Assembly (NCBI GenBank): GCA_029706075.1
Contig: JAINUG010000256.1
Location: forward strand, 620,001 to 684,000
Direction of reading: 5' to 3'
Length of the DNA: 64,000 nt
Source: Aldrovandia affinis
Taxonomy: Eukaryota > Chordata > Actinopteri > Notacanthiformes > Halosauridae
Made by a program: the position numbers and the translations under genes. The number at the start of each line of letters is the position of its first letter. The first letter of the stretch is position 1. A model generated the notes under the pieces. That model was not told where the DNA came from and ran no database searches. It saw only the letters and a program-made list of their open reading frames with translations. Shown here in pieces: positions 7,323 through 19,000 of the stretch.

Positions 7323-10300
7323 TTTATTAACGTATTAGCTGTCTACCACAACCGCATTTTAAGAAGTGAATAAGCTAATAGACAAAATGGCAATGTTTTT
7401 ATGTTTTGATATATTCAGAGGTTTGAGTCTAGTCTTAAATGATAGTAAGTATGAGTGTGTTCTCCACAAACATTTTCAGGCCTGGACACAGTCCACGGCT
7501 GTAATAGTAATATACATCATTTTGTGTTTATTTACTGTGATAAATAGGTTAATTATAGGTTCACATAGAGAACAGAGACACCAAATTTTATTCACACTCA
7601 CAAGTTATGGCTTTGACAGCTTTGGATAATCATTTAATTTTTAAAAAGTAGCCAATTTGAAAGGCTGAAAAATACAAGCTTTCTTTCACACAAAAAACTG
7701 CAATAGTTTAACCAATATTTTGGAGGAGTAATTGCAATTTTCAAATTGAATATATAGGCTACTTGATTTATTTTCCCAAAAGGCATGATCTGTTCCACAT
7801 GAAGTCTCTACCTCAGAATCTGTCATTCACATATATAAATAAAGCTGTGAATTCCTGCCAGTACAGAACTCCACTGTTGGAGCATGTACTTTAAACAAGT
7901 AAGTTCATAGGAATTATAAAACAAATCTGTTAGGATGGCTATTTCAACAATGACCCTGCCACTACTGCGCTATCCTAACAATTTCCACAGAGATGAGTGG
8001 CTGTGTTTCTTGTCATGTGGAGTAAATTTAACTTGGCATTTCTTTCACCCATGATGGTAACATGGTTGTCATTCCAATCCTCTTTTCCATGTGAAATTAC
8101 CTTTCTACCATTCAAACCATGAGCAGCAGTGCTGTGTAACAGTTAGGTACCATGGTGGTCACATGGTAGAATCACGGCTGTGGCAGTGCTGTTATGCTAC
8201 CGCTACACTCTGAAAGGGCTTTAGACATTATGAAGTTTGAAGAATTTTAAAGAAATTTGTTCAGGCTGAGAAGAAAAGACTACAATGAATGTATTCCATA
8301 TTTCCAATGTACAGGACACACCAGTTGTACCACATGTAGTCACAAACCCATTCTTTCCTTTTTGTGTCCTCTTTATATGTGATTTTGTGTCCTCAAAATC
8401 TGAAATTCATAATTTTACAGTATGATACAGTACTGTACTTACATAAGTAGTTATTTTTTATAAAAACTAGTTTTTTTCCTACAGTAGCCTTTGAATCATA
8501 TAGGCTCATCTTCAAAAATAAAGGTCTGCCTGAAATGTAAACTTGAATCCAGCAAATACAAAATCTTCAGATTTCAGAATCTTGGAATTATTCGAATTCC
8601 ATTCAGCCAATAGTCTCCAGAGATCAGAACAGCCATGTATTCCAACAGCAAGGAGAGCAAAGATTCACATAGACCCCAGACCTACTTCCTCAGCAGTGTG
8701 GTTGTGTGTGCGTCGGTAAGTGTGTGCGTGCATATGCATGTGTGTGTATGTATGGGTATGTGCGTGTCACAGTCCCTATGGCAGCACTGTCCTGTAATAC
8801 TGGTTACTCTATGAAACCAATACAATGGATAAGCATGTCCTGACTGACCCACAGTGAAGGTTCATCAAAAATGCAGACATGTTTCACACAGACATTTCAC
8901 ACAAGACAGTAACTTCTCCGTAACCCTTAAATACTACCTTGTTAACATTTAGACACAGATAGCGCTTTGTCATAGGCTTTGAATTAGAACTGCTGTATGC
9001 ATACTATATATTTTTGTTTGTTTCTAAAACATTATTATTGTGTCTATCCCTGAAATGAATGAAACATATTATGTGAGCATGGAGAAGCATGTAAAACAAT
9101 AATAATTTCATTATTCAGTTCACGACACAATACATTATTGTTAGATTAAATTTCATACCTGTACATTATACATTTGAATTACAAAGTAGACCAACTTTGT
9201 AAGTCTAGTTTTGTTTAACAAAAATGTGCCACAACTAAATAATACTGGTGAAATCATCAAAACAATATGCAACTGTATTAGTTATCAGTTGTCCAAAGCA
9301 TAATTGTTATGACTGGTTTCACTTCCTTATGTTAAAACCAGAATGCTGGCCCCTTTGTGTAATTATAATGACTTATTAATGATCAATTAGACCAAACCTC
9401 TGTACTGTTTGATGGCAGTCCTAAAAGAGACCTTGTTCGCATTACTGAAATTAGTTTTCAGTCATTTAACTTTCGCATTGTGTTGACAAGATGTTAAAAG
9501 CTGTAACTTTTGACCTGGGGTGTCATTTCTTCCTGTGTGAGCACTCCTCCATCTTTTTAAGAATGTGATTGCAGCTTTAGAGTGCATTCCAGCATCTCAG
9601 TATCACATTCTGTAATAGCATGCAATACCTTTCAGCTTTTGCCCTATTGCCTGGTGCAATTAACCTTTACCATTGTGACCAGATTATTATTACATTTAAG
9701 ATACTTATGATAAAACATTTGATCCTATCTGAATACTATAGTTTTCTTTCATAAGAGGTGAAACAACCTACAAACCCAATTTCAGTGGCAATTGATTAAT
9801 CTAGAAGGAGTTAGCTCACAGAGTGCAGGCCTCTGCAGGGGAATTTTTAATAAAAGAATGAGGGATATGGGAGTTAATCTGAGAGGAAGTAATGAGTTTG
9901 TTGAGCTCTGAGTCACTCTGCTCTCCTGTAGTTACATACACATACATATGTCTCCTGAGGGGTTTAACTTTCTGACGATCTTGCCACTCTACGTCAACAT
10001 TACGGCAACACTTTCACTGCAAAAGTGGTCATGCTCCTTTACCTGGGAGATCATGGAGATTCACTAAAGCAAGAGGGCACATAAAAGTGTTGAACGCAGG
10101 TCCTTCTTGAAACTTCTAAAGCTGAAGGCTGAAGGACTGACCTTAAACTAAACGAGAAGTTGCATAACTGCATAATTCATGTGCCTCAGTATTTCCTGTT
10201 CCTTTTAAATCTCTAACTATTTACAAAGCAAAATGTTTTAGCATGCTGGAAGCCAATGTAAAGATGCATAAAGAGATAAAATAGATGACTGATATGCTGG

Positions 10301-11114
10301 ATTCAATTTAATTTTATAATGTGTCACTGGACAAGATTTAGCATTATTTTCTCACTAAATGTAGATATTATCTGTGTGACAATGGGAGAAGCAATGTTTA
10401 TTGAAATTAATGTGTGTCATTAATATAGGAGCAGGAAGCTCTGGCTGGTTTCAACAATAAAACAAACTATGTGGTTGGAGGCAGCTAAAAGCAAGTTTAG
10501 CACTTTCGTCACCTTATCTTAAAGTGGTTTGTTAAAAGAAAATATTTCATGATGTTCTCAACTTGGTTAACAAAGTTTGCCTTTTTTATCATTTCTATTT
10601 AAAGATCAACATTAAGGCAGATATGAACTTTTACCTTTCTCGTGAACATTTATAAACATACCAGCTTATTTACTGATGATGAGTCATAAAGTTATTAATT
10701 AGGCCTTTAGTTGGAAGATTAATAGAACAATAATGTATAGTTCTCAAGGCATATCATGGCAATTTAAGAAAATAAGGAGCCTACTCATTGGCAGTATTCC
10801 AAGCATTCAAATGATTATAGAATTATCTTTATTAGAAAGTGTGTAGAATATAGAGGAATGAATCCATGTATTCTGATTTGAGATTAATATCTAACAGTAC
10901 AATGTTATTTAAAAAAAATAATTAAGTGACTATGCACTTATTTTGTCCGCTTACTTTTTACTTACAATGTCCACATTTTATCAAAATAAACCAAACATCG
11001 TGTTATTTGAATAATCTAGAAACTTCATTATAAATCCAAGTTGGCACTTTGTAATTTGTACTTTTAAATCATGCATTTCTGAATTTTACACTTATAGTTT
11101 TTTATTGCACAGGA
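7323..11114. other. unique AT-rich DNA, no gene seen
   Basis: No convincing coding frame, element terminus or RNA is visible. A GT-rich simple stretch lies at 8697-8766. The segment at 9340-9860 has less simple, more evenly mixed sequence than its surroundings and is listed separately as a possible conserved non-coding element. Confidence 0.5.
8697..8766 (+). repeat. degenerate (GT)n-rich simple repeat
   Basis: Interrupted GTGT/ATGT motifs run over about 70 bp. Confidence 0.6.
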
Positions 11115-11120
11115 ATTGGG

Positions 11121-12099
11121 GTGGGGGATGATTGCTGGACACCCCTCAGTCCTCCACATTTCTCCCCATGCTTCAATCCTTCGACTTCACCATGGCTGAA
11201 TTCCCATCCACCCACAAGTCCGGCAACCAACTGGACCTGGTCTTCAATAAGAACTGCACCTCACCCAACATTGTGGTATCTCCTCCCCTCTGTGCCTAAA
11301 CCCTCTTCTGCCCCCACTGTCTCTGTCCGTCGCAACCTCCACTCTCTCTCCCCCACAGCCCTGTCAGCTTCTGTTCTATCATCCCTTCCCCCTATAGCTA
11401 CCTGCTGAGGAAGCCTCATCCACCCTACTGTCCTCTCTCTCCTCCTCCTTTGATTCACTCTGTCCTCTCTCCACTAAACCTGCTCATCTCCGACCCCCCA
11501 ACCCCTGGCTAACTGACTCCATTCGGGCCGACTGACTCAAACTACGAGCGGCAGAAAGGAAATGGAGAAAATCAAAATCCCCTGTGGCCCTGATTGACTT
11601 TCATACACTCCTGGCTACCCTTTCCTCTAACCTCCCCTCTGCTAAATCTGCATTTTTATTTTCCAAGATTCAATCTTCTGCTTCTAATCCTCGCAAACTG
11701 TACTCTACGTTTTCCTCTCTCCTCACTCTTCCTCCTTCCCCATCCCCCTCTTCTCTAACCACCGATGACTTTGCATCCTTCTTTCGCAAGAAGGTCGATG
11801 ACATTCGCAACTCCTTCCCCCCATCCCCTTCCTCACCTAACCCTCCCTCACCCATCTCGCTACCTAAACCGCTCACCCCCCATCTTTCTTCTCACCCCTC
11901 CCTGACATCTTGTTCACTCTCACCTACCACCTGCCCTCTCGATCCCATTCCTTACCCTTTCTTCCAGTCCATTGCTATGGACATCCATCCCTTTGTCTCC
12001 AATGTTATCAACTCCTCTCTTTCCTCTGACTCTGTCCCCTCTCCCCTCAAAAGCGCCCATGTCATCCCCCTCCTCAAAATCCCTCTCTGAATCCTGCTG
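11121..12099 (+). pseudogene. L2 ORF2: endonuclease tail and linker (copy 1)
   Basis: The first part, in shifting frames, reads FPSTHKSGNQLDLVFNKNC, the C-terminal end of an apurinic endonuclease-like domain; the following SDHHF block is replaced by a stop. The region then reads SVRRNLHSLSPTALSASVLS and NPWLTDSIRA-type linker. The frame at 11584-12090 (FHTLLATLSSNLPSAKSAF, ASNPRKLYSTFSSLL, CPLDPIPYPFFQSIA, SAHVIPLLKIPL) is the segment just before the reverse transcriptase. It ends at a stop by the array. Several frameshifts make it inactive. Confidence 0.8.
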
Positions 12100-12100
12100 T

Positions 12101-12896
12101 ATTCGACCACGGTAGGAGTCATCTCGTTGCGTTGTAGTGAGTGTTGGTTACCCGGCGTTAGACTTCGTGTGTAGTTTTCGGCGTTCACTGCTTGTTTTCA
12201 CCTGTTGCAGTAGCAGGTCTCGTTACTTTGTTAGTTTAATTAGTAGCTTGTTGCTTTTGTTCCAGTTTATTAGTCTTGATTACTAGCTTCAGTCGCTGCT
12301 TAGAAGATTTAGTTCAAAGTTGATTGATACTTAGCGTTTCAATCGGTTTTGTTTTAAAAGGCGTAGCACCCGTGTCTGTAGTTGATTAGTGTAAGGGATT
12401 GGTAATGAGTCTCTATTGTTGTCAGGAGGGATTTAAGCGCGTTATTGGCCGTATCTCAGTAGTGTGCATTCGACCACATTAGTAGTCATCTCGTTGCATT
12501 GTAGTGAGTGTTGGTTACCCGGCGTTAGACTTTGTGTGTAGTTTTCGGCGTTCACTGCCTGTTTTCACTTGTTGCAGTAGCAGGACTCGTTACTTTGTTA
12601 GTTTAATTAGTAGCTTGTTGCTTTTGTTCCAGTTTATTAGTCTTGATTACTAGCTTCAGTTGCTGCTTAGAAGATTTAGTTCAAAGTTGATTGATACTTA
12701 GCGTTTCAATCGGTTTTGTTTTAAAAGGCGTAGCACCCGTGTCTGTAGTTGATTAGTGTAAGGGATTGGTAATTAGTCTCTATTGTTGTCAGGGAGGATT
12801 TAAGCGCGTTATTGGCCATATCTCAGTAGTGTGCATTCGACCACGGTAGGAGTCATCTCGTTGCGTTGTAGTGAGTGTTGGTTACCCAGCATTAGA
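12101..12896 (+). repeat. tandem array of 367-bp units (2.17 copies) inside the L2 ORF
   Basis: Units start with ATTCGACCAC at 12101, 12468 and 12835, exactly 367 bp apart. The first two are complete and differ at roughly a dozen positions by eye; the third stops after about 62 bp. The array sits between the LINE codons for NPA and RPVSLLPFL, where an uninterrupted L2 has a short SNY-type link, so a few codons of L2 were lost. No terminal inverted repeat, poly(A) or target duplication is seen and no protein is encoded. The unit is not otherwise present in the window. Confidence 0.85.
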
Positions 12897-14220
12897 CCGA
12901 CCTGTCTCTCTCCTCCCATTCCTTTCCAAAACGTTAGAGCGGGCTGTCTATAACCAACTGTCTGCTCATCTCTTACAGAACGACCTGCTTGATCCCAACC
13001 AATCTGGGTTCAGAGCAGGCCACTCCACAGAGACTGCTCTCCTTGCTGTCACTGAGGCTCTTCACGGGGCTAAGTCCCAATCCCTTAGCTCCGCCCTCCT
13101 CCTCCTCGACCTGTCGGCGGCATTCGACACCGTGGACCACCGGATCCTGCTCTCATCTCTCGTCGAGATGTTTATCTCTGGATCTGCGTTGACATGGTTC
13201 GAGTCCTACCTGGCTGACCGATCCTACCAGGTGGCCTGGAGAGGGTCCCTCTCCTCTCCCCACATCCTCTCTACCGGAGTCCCGCAGGGCTCGGTGCTAG
13301 GCCCCGTCCTATTTTCTCTGTACACCAAGTCGCTTGGCTCTGTTATTTCTGCTCATGGTTTTTCCTATCACTGTTATGCTGATGACACTCAACTGTTTCT
13401 CTCCTTCTCTCCATCTGATACCCAGGTCCCGGCACGGATCTCTGCATGCCTGGCTGACATCTCCGCATGGATGTCCACCCACCACCTGAAGCTGAACCTG
13501 GGGAAGACAGAGCTGCTCTTCCTCCCAGCGAAGGGCTCCCCGATGATTGATGCATCAATCACCGTGGAAGGCTCCATAGTGTCTCCATCCCAGTCTGCCA
13601 GGAGTCTTGGGGTAACCCTGGACAACCAGCTGTGCTTCTCGAGACATATTGCAGCGATCACTCGGACCTGCCGTTTCTCCCTCCACAACATCCGGAGGAT
13701 CCGACGGTTCCTCACCCACGAGGCCACTCAACTCCTGGTCCAGGCCCTGGTGATCTCACGTCTGGACTACTGCAATTCCTTGCTGGCAGGCCTTCCGGCC
13801 TGCGCCATCAAGCCACTGCAACTAGTCCAGAATGCTGCTGCTCGTCTGGTGTTCAACCAGCCGAAGTTCACCCACGTCACCCCTCTACTCTCCTCTCTGC
13901 ACTGGCTCCCCATCACAGCACGCATCAGATTCAAGTCACTGGTGCTTGCTTTTCAAGCGGCCAGAGGTACTGCTCCCCCATACCTCCAGTCACTCATCAC
14001 TCCCTACACACCTCCCAGACCCCTCCACTCCACCTCCTCTGGTAAACTGACTGTCCCTTCCCTCCGGGCGCCTGGCAGCCGCTCCTCGTGGTCTTGCCTC
14101 TTCTCTGTCCTGATCCCCCGCTGGTGGAACAACCTTCCGCAATTGGTCAGGACTGCGGAATCACTTGCGATCTTCCGCAAGAGACTCAAAACCCACCTCT
14201 TCAGACTCCACTACCGCTGA
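12871..14220 (+). CDS. L2 LINE reverse transcriptase, ORF2 C-terminal part (copy 1)
   Basis: A 449-codon frame is uninterrupted. The first eight codons come from the 367-bp array (GTG start is not native); LINE sequence begins at about 12896 with RPVSLLPFLSKTLERA. Reverse transcriptase motifs are present in order: [26 protein letters not shown] with the motif A aspartates, [17 protein letters not shown], and the catalytic YADD in [10 protein letters not shown]. The thumb and C-terminal region follow (RSLGVTLDNQL, SRLDYCNSLLAGLP, LQLVQNAAARLVF, WWNNLP) and end at FRLHYR plus TGA. Catalytic residues look intact, but without endonuclease and N-terminus this is a fragment. In the family this enzyme copies LINE and SINE RNA at the target. 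Confidence 0.85.
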   Translation: MSVGYPALDRPVSLLPFLSKTLERAVYNQLSAHLLQNDLLDPNQSGFRAGHSTETALLAVTEALHGAKSQSLSSALLLLDLSAAFDTVDHRILLSSLVEMFISGSALTWFESYLADRSYQVAWRGSLSSPHILSTGVPQGSVLGPVLFSLYTKSLGSVISAHGFSYHCYADDTQLFLSFSPSDTQVPARISACLADISAWMSTHHLKLNLGKTELLFLPAKGSPMIDASITVEGSIVSPSQSARSLGVTLDNQLCFSRHIAAITRTCRFSLHNIRRIRRFLTHEATQLLVQALVISRLDYCNSLLAGLPACAIKPLQLVQNAAARLVFNQPKFTHVTPLLSSLHWLPITARIRFKSLVLAFQAARGTAPPYLQSLITPYTPPRPLHSTSSGKLTVPSLRAPGSRSSWSCLFSVLIPRWWNNLPQLVRTAESLAIFRKRLKTHLFRLHYR

Positions 14221-14420
14221 ACTCTGTCCATCTAGCTAAATTGTCTTCACCAACTGTTTACTTGTTCAACACTATACTCCCCCCCAAAAAAAAAAACACA
14301 CAAAAAAAAACACTAACCTTTTCCTTCCTGGTGTTACAGGTGTTACAGGTGTGGTATGCTGATGCCTGCAATGATGTCTATTGCTGTGTTCCTGCACTGA
14401 TCTCGTGCACTAACTATGAT

Positions 14421-14582
14421 GGCTCTCTGTGGCTCAGTTGGTAGAGCACAGCGTTGGCAACGCTTAGGTTGTGGGTTCAATCCCCACTAGAGCCACATAT
14501 ACTGAAAATGTATGCATTCACTACTGTAAGTCGCTTTGGATAAAAGCGTCTGCTAAATGGCGTATATTATTATTATTATTAT
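14421..14582 (+). mobile_element. tRNA-derived SINE with L2-type tail
   Basis: The head is tRNA-like. An A-box region (GTGGCTCAGTTGGTAGAGC) and a B-box region (GTGGGTTCAATCCCCAC) are present, GGCTCT pairs with AGAGCC at the ends, and the loop TTGGCAA sits on an AGCG/CGCT stem. After a short body comes GTAAGTCGCTTTGGATAAAAG plus CGTCTGCTAAATGG, an L2 3' tail, then (ATT)n. TATGAT at 14415-14420 and 14583-14588 is a short target duplication. It lies in the 3' UTR of L2 copy 1. Confidence 0.8.
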
Positions 14583-14676
14583 TATGATTGTTCCTACCAT
14601 GTATTAATGCACATCTTGTAAGTCGCTCTGGATAAGAGCGCCTGCTAAATGCTTAAAATGTAAAATTGTAATGTAA

Positions 14677-15808
14677 TGTTTGTGGTCGCTGAGGCTCTAC
14701 AATTGACCCAATCTCTCAGCTCCATCCTCCTCCTCCTCGACTTGTCAGCTGCATTTGATACCACGGACCATCAAATCCTGCTCTCATCTCTTGTTGAGAT
14801 GGGAATCTCTGGATCTGCACTGGTATGGTTCAAGTCATACCTGGCTGATCGATCCTACCAGGTTGCCTGGAGAGGATCCCTCTCCTCTCCCCACACCCTC
14901 TCCACCGGAGTCCCGCAGGGCTCGGTGCTAGGCCCTGTCCTATTCTCCCTGTACACCAAGTCACTTGGTTCTGTCATCGCTGCTCGTGGTTTTTCTCAAC
15001 TATTTATCTTCTTCTGAGACCCAGGTCCTGCTGCAGATCTCTGCATGCCTGGCAGACATCTCTGTCTGGATGTCTACCCACTACCTGAAGCTGAACCTGG
15101 GGAAGACTAAGCTGCTCTTGCTCCCAGCAAAGGGCTCCCCGATGATTGATGCTTCAATCACCATGGAAGGCTCCATAGTGTCTCCGTCCCAGTCTGCAAG
15201 GAGTCTTGGAATGACCCTGGACAATCAGCTGTGGTGTTCAGGTCACATCGCAGCGATCACCCGGACCTGCCAATTCTCCCTCCATAACATCCGGAGGATC
15301 CGACCGTTCCTCACCCAAGAGGTCAACCAACTCCTGGTCCAGGCCTTGGTGAACTGTAGTCTGGACTACTGCAATTCCTTGCTGGCTGGCCCACCGGCCT
15401 GTGCCATCAAGCCACTGCAATTCGTCGAGGAGCATGTCTAGTGTTCAATCAATTCAAGTTCACCCATGTCACCCCTCTACTTTCCTCTCTACACTGGCTC
15501 CCCATCGCAGCATGCATCAGATTCAGATCACTGGTGCTGGCTTATGAAGCACCTAGAGGAACTGCTCCCCTTTACCTCCAGACACTCATCACACCCTACA
15601 CCCCAGCCAGACCCTTCCGCTCTGCCTCCTCTGGTAAACTGACTGTCCCATCCCTCCAGGCACCTGGCAGCTGCTCCTCGTGGTCCTACCTCTTCTCTGT
15701 CCTGACCCTCGGTGGTGGAATGATCTTCCACACTCGGTCAGGACTGCGGAATCACTTGCGATCTTCCGCAAGAGACTCAAAACCCACCTTTTCAGACTCC
15801 ACTACCAC
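14677..15808 (+). pseudogene. L2 reverse transcriptase fragment lacking the YADD motif (copy 2)
   Basis: Reading resumes at the equivalent of VTEAL in copy 1: [25 protein letters not shown] and [14 protein letters not shown] are present. Just after ARGFS about 30 bases are missing compared with copy 1, removing HCYADDT and shifting the frame. The downstream thumb region (ISACLADISVWMSTHYLKLNLG, RSLGMTLDNQL, SLDYCNSLLAG) continues in another frame, then a further small deletion occurs near 15430, and the C-terminal piece 15441 onward (FTHVTPLLSSLHWLPIAA) lies in a third frame. It cannot encode an active enzyme. Confidence 0.8.
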
Positions 15809-16086
15809 TGAAGTCTGTACATCTAATCAATTGTTATTACCACTGCCTACATGTTTAATACTTTTTTATGTATACTTGTTTCCTCCCCCAAAAAATGTAT
15901 AAAAATAAAAATACTAACTCTTTCCTTCCCAGTGTTACAGCATCTGCTAACAATGTCTACCGCTGTATTACTGCACTGATCTCTTGCGCGAACAATGATT
16001 ATTCTTACCATGTATTAATGCACATCTTGTAAGTCACTCTGGATAAGAGCATCTGCTAAATGCTTAAAATGTAAAAATTTAAAATA
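14677..16086 (+). mobile_element. L2-clade LINE, copy 2, 5' truncated
   Basis: This copy begins in the middle of the reverse transcriptase directly after the tail of copy 1 and shows the same family sequence throughout, ending in the 3' tail GTAAGTCACTCTGGATAAGAG and an AAAATGTAAAA terminus. It lacks the SINE found in copy 1, giving an empty-site comparison. Confidence 0.85.
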
Positions 16087-19000
16087 TTATTTTATCATGT
16101 TCTGCTCCTTGGAAAAAATTATTCTATGGAATAAAATTAAATAGGATTATAATAAATCTGCTTGTTAGCAGGAGTGCTCATAATGTATCCAAACATTATA
16201 AAAGCATCTACATACAGGACAGTCTCGTAAATAAGTAGGTATAACACGACCTGGTATTACACAATACAGGTAAAAAAATATTGTAATGATATGCAGAATA
16301 TAAACAAAAACACTACCTCAAACAAATTACCAGATCATTAAACAAAAATGTGTGCACTTTAGTGAAAATTGTATTTGCATGTGAAATGCAAATCCAAGCA
16401 TTTTTGTAGTCTGCTCTGACCTACACATATACCAAACAATTACATCAACACATCAGATGTAAATCATAAATTCACACAGCGTTTCCATACATGGCTGGAT
16501 CGTATATTTGTCAAATATGAATAATATTGAAAATATATCAGCAAATTAATTTCATATCAGAAAAGCTGACTGCTTTTGAGGCTAACACTGCTCTTGGAAC
16601 AAAACGTAGGAAAAGGATGGTGTTTGTTGACAGTGCCACATGGAGAACTGTATTGCACTCATATGAGCAGAGCGCACTTGCAGTCTGTTTTGCAATAGAA
16701 ATGACAAAAAGCAGGAGACGGCATCACATTGCGATCTCTGGATCACAGGAAGGGGCAGTGGAAAGGCGGAGGGAGCGTTTGGGATGGGGGCGGCCCCGGG
16801 CCACCGAACACGGCTTTCTGAATCGCTCACCCCTGTCTGAATGGCCCATCCCAGGATGCATGGAAGGGGTAGGGGGGCCACGCCCGGAACTCTGGTGGGG
16901 TCACGCAGGCTGCACCCGCAGAAAGGAAAGAACATGATACCGTGTCACAGTTTGCAAACAATGCAGCTTGCCCACCACCGGAGGGGTCAGAAAGCCTGAA
17001 CTGGGAGATGATTTGTCTCTTTCGACATTCGTCAAATATTTTGACAGGGAGGGTGGGGCTTGGCGGAAAGACTGCATTAAAATAACAATGACATGTTGAA
17101 TCCACAAAGGACAGATGGATTGAATTGCTTTTTGTGCATACATGCCATGTAGATTTTCTCCCTGATAATACAGGGGAAACAATCACAATTATGTGTAAAG
17201 GCACAAAATATGATTCTGGTGGGGGGGGGGAGATAAACAGAGATTCAGGCTTCCAGCATTCACAGTTACATTACATTACAGGCATTTAGCAGATGCTCTT
17301 ATCCAGAGCGACGTACAACAAAGTGTTAAAGTTGAGTTGAGTTGAGGATTCAATTATGGACCCCAGTGTCAGTCAGGTCACCTGATAAACCCCCTCAAGA
17401 CTCTCTAACCCTCACTAACTACATGTTAGGACCCACATACCTGTGAGGCAACCTTAAATATAATCTATGACAGCACTGCCTTCGCCTCCCTGGGTGTGTG
17501 GTCGCAAGCTTGCTTTTGCCACTAGTGTGGTGTGAGGCCCTCCGTAGCGTGCAGTGGAGTGTGGTGGAGGAGGTGGGGGGGGGGCATTGCTGGGCCTCAT
17601 CTCCATGATTACCTACACTTCACACAGATAATGAAAATAATTAGCTGACTGTTCTTCATGGGGATCAGCGGAGGATGGATTGGCAAACCTTTCACCCCGT
17701 GGTAATTACGGGACACCCTGCCGCACTCCTAGGAAGCTTAGTCGGACAGGGGAGTGATGGAAAATGATTTATGAAAATGACAATAGAAGCTATTCAATTA
17801 TTGTGCATTGCAGTCTGTCCCTAACTTTGACTAAAAAATGTAAGCATGGATTCCTTTTTCTCAACTATTCGAATTATAGTTAAAACAATAGTTAGACTCA
17901 ATGTTAACAAAGTAACAACATTTTTAAAATCTGTTTATCAAAGGACAAACTGTAAAATGTGAGGACGTTAGATTATTTTATGTACATTATAAATTGATAA
18001 TGTACATACTGTAGTTTCCAAAAGCGATGCTTTCTCTGTATCAAAAGATCGAATGCAGAGGGCCAGGCTGTGATTGATGGTTCAGGATAAAAGCTACCAA
18101 TGATCTATAGCTGTTTCCAAATAATTTATCATACTTTATCATTTAACTGTCAGCAAACATTAGCCACAATTCCCTTTCCAGGCCAAAGCTAAAACTAAAA
18201 CCAAAGCTAAAGATTGTAGCCAGCCCAATCACCAGAGTGGTAGATTTCAGGAGCGTTCAACCATAAATTGGCATGTCATGTTGACAAATTTTAAGACATT
18301 TTGTTAAACAGCTCAGTAACTTCAAGTAGCATGCATTAAGAATAAGAATAATGGTTAAATATGTATTCACTTAATTCACTAAAATATTTTCAATATGGCA
18401 AATACATCTTGACCAGATACCACAAAAAATAATTAAAATAATTTTCTAATTTAGAATAGTCAATTTTTTTCTAATTTGATAGTCATGGTGATTTTCTGCT
18501 GACACAATGATGGACTTGGTAGGAAATCATACTTTTGTTCAGTTTTTGATGCGTGTCAAAAAGCATCCGGAGAGGATTTGAGAATTTTATAGAGAGAGAG
18601 AGTGACAGAGAAAATGCCAGAGACTATATTGACAGTAAACACTGAGTGGCTGGTCAGCTTTAAATTCAGAGCGACAGAGGGAGGGATGACAGTAGAGGAA
18701 TCTGGAGCCTCACCCATGTAAGTACAGAGTGCAAACCACAGCAATATAACACTGAAGGACCTGCTCTGTGTAAAGCACAAAGGTGCAGGGAGAGAGAATT
18801 ATGGGGCCAGATAACGTCTAGTATCCTGAGCTCCTTATTGGCTCCTGAAGGACATGATGTCATCCAGCTCCCTACCACCCATGCTCTTCACCATCAGCAG
18901 TGACACTAACCATGCCACCTTGACACAGAATACACAGTGATGGATGATAATTGCCTTCAACAAATTTGCATGCTGGAAAGTAAAGCGTCCCCTCCCCCCA

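Larger units (their letters stand above)
11115..14676 (+). mobile_element. L2-clade LINE, copy 1, 5' truncated (overall extent)
   Basis: The element starts inside the endonuclease domain, continues through the linker and reverse transcriptase, and ends in an L2-type 3' tail (GTAAGTCGCTCTGGATAAGAG at about 14619, then CTGCTAAATG and an AATG-rich end). It is interrupted by a 367-bp tandem array at 12101-12896 and by a SINE at 14421-14582. Its end abuts copy 2 at 14677. L2 elements move by target-primed reverse transcription and are usually 5' truncated, as here. Confidence 0.85.

Noticed and set aside
7366..7629. 87-codon frame in AT-rich DNA
   Set aside because: No domain, AT-driven composition and no splice signals.
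12101..12896. Pair of LTRs or a CRISPR-like array
   Set aside because: The units are directly adjacent 367-bp repeats without TG...CA ends, spacers or an internal region.
13343..14050. Other-frame and minus-strand frames within the L2 reverse transcriptase
   Set aside because: Shadows of the real 449-codon frame.
12871..14220. Host gene status for the 449-codon frame
   Set aside because: All motifs are those of L2 LINE reverse transcriptase and the start lies in the tandem array.
14421..14497. Functional tRNA gene
   Set aside because: The cloverleaf is close to canonical but has extra bases before the D stem and a mismatch in the acceptor stem, and it continues into an L2-type tail with a target duplication, so it is a SINE head.
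16527..16937. 136-codon frame as a host exon
   Set aside because: Minus-strand frames of similar length overlap it, no domain is visible, and it lies in a GC-richer patch where open frames arise by chance.
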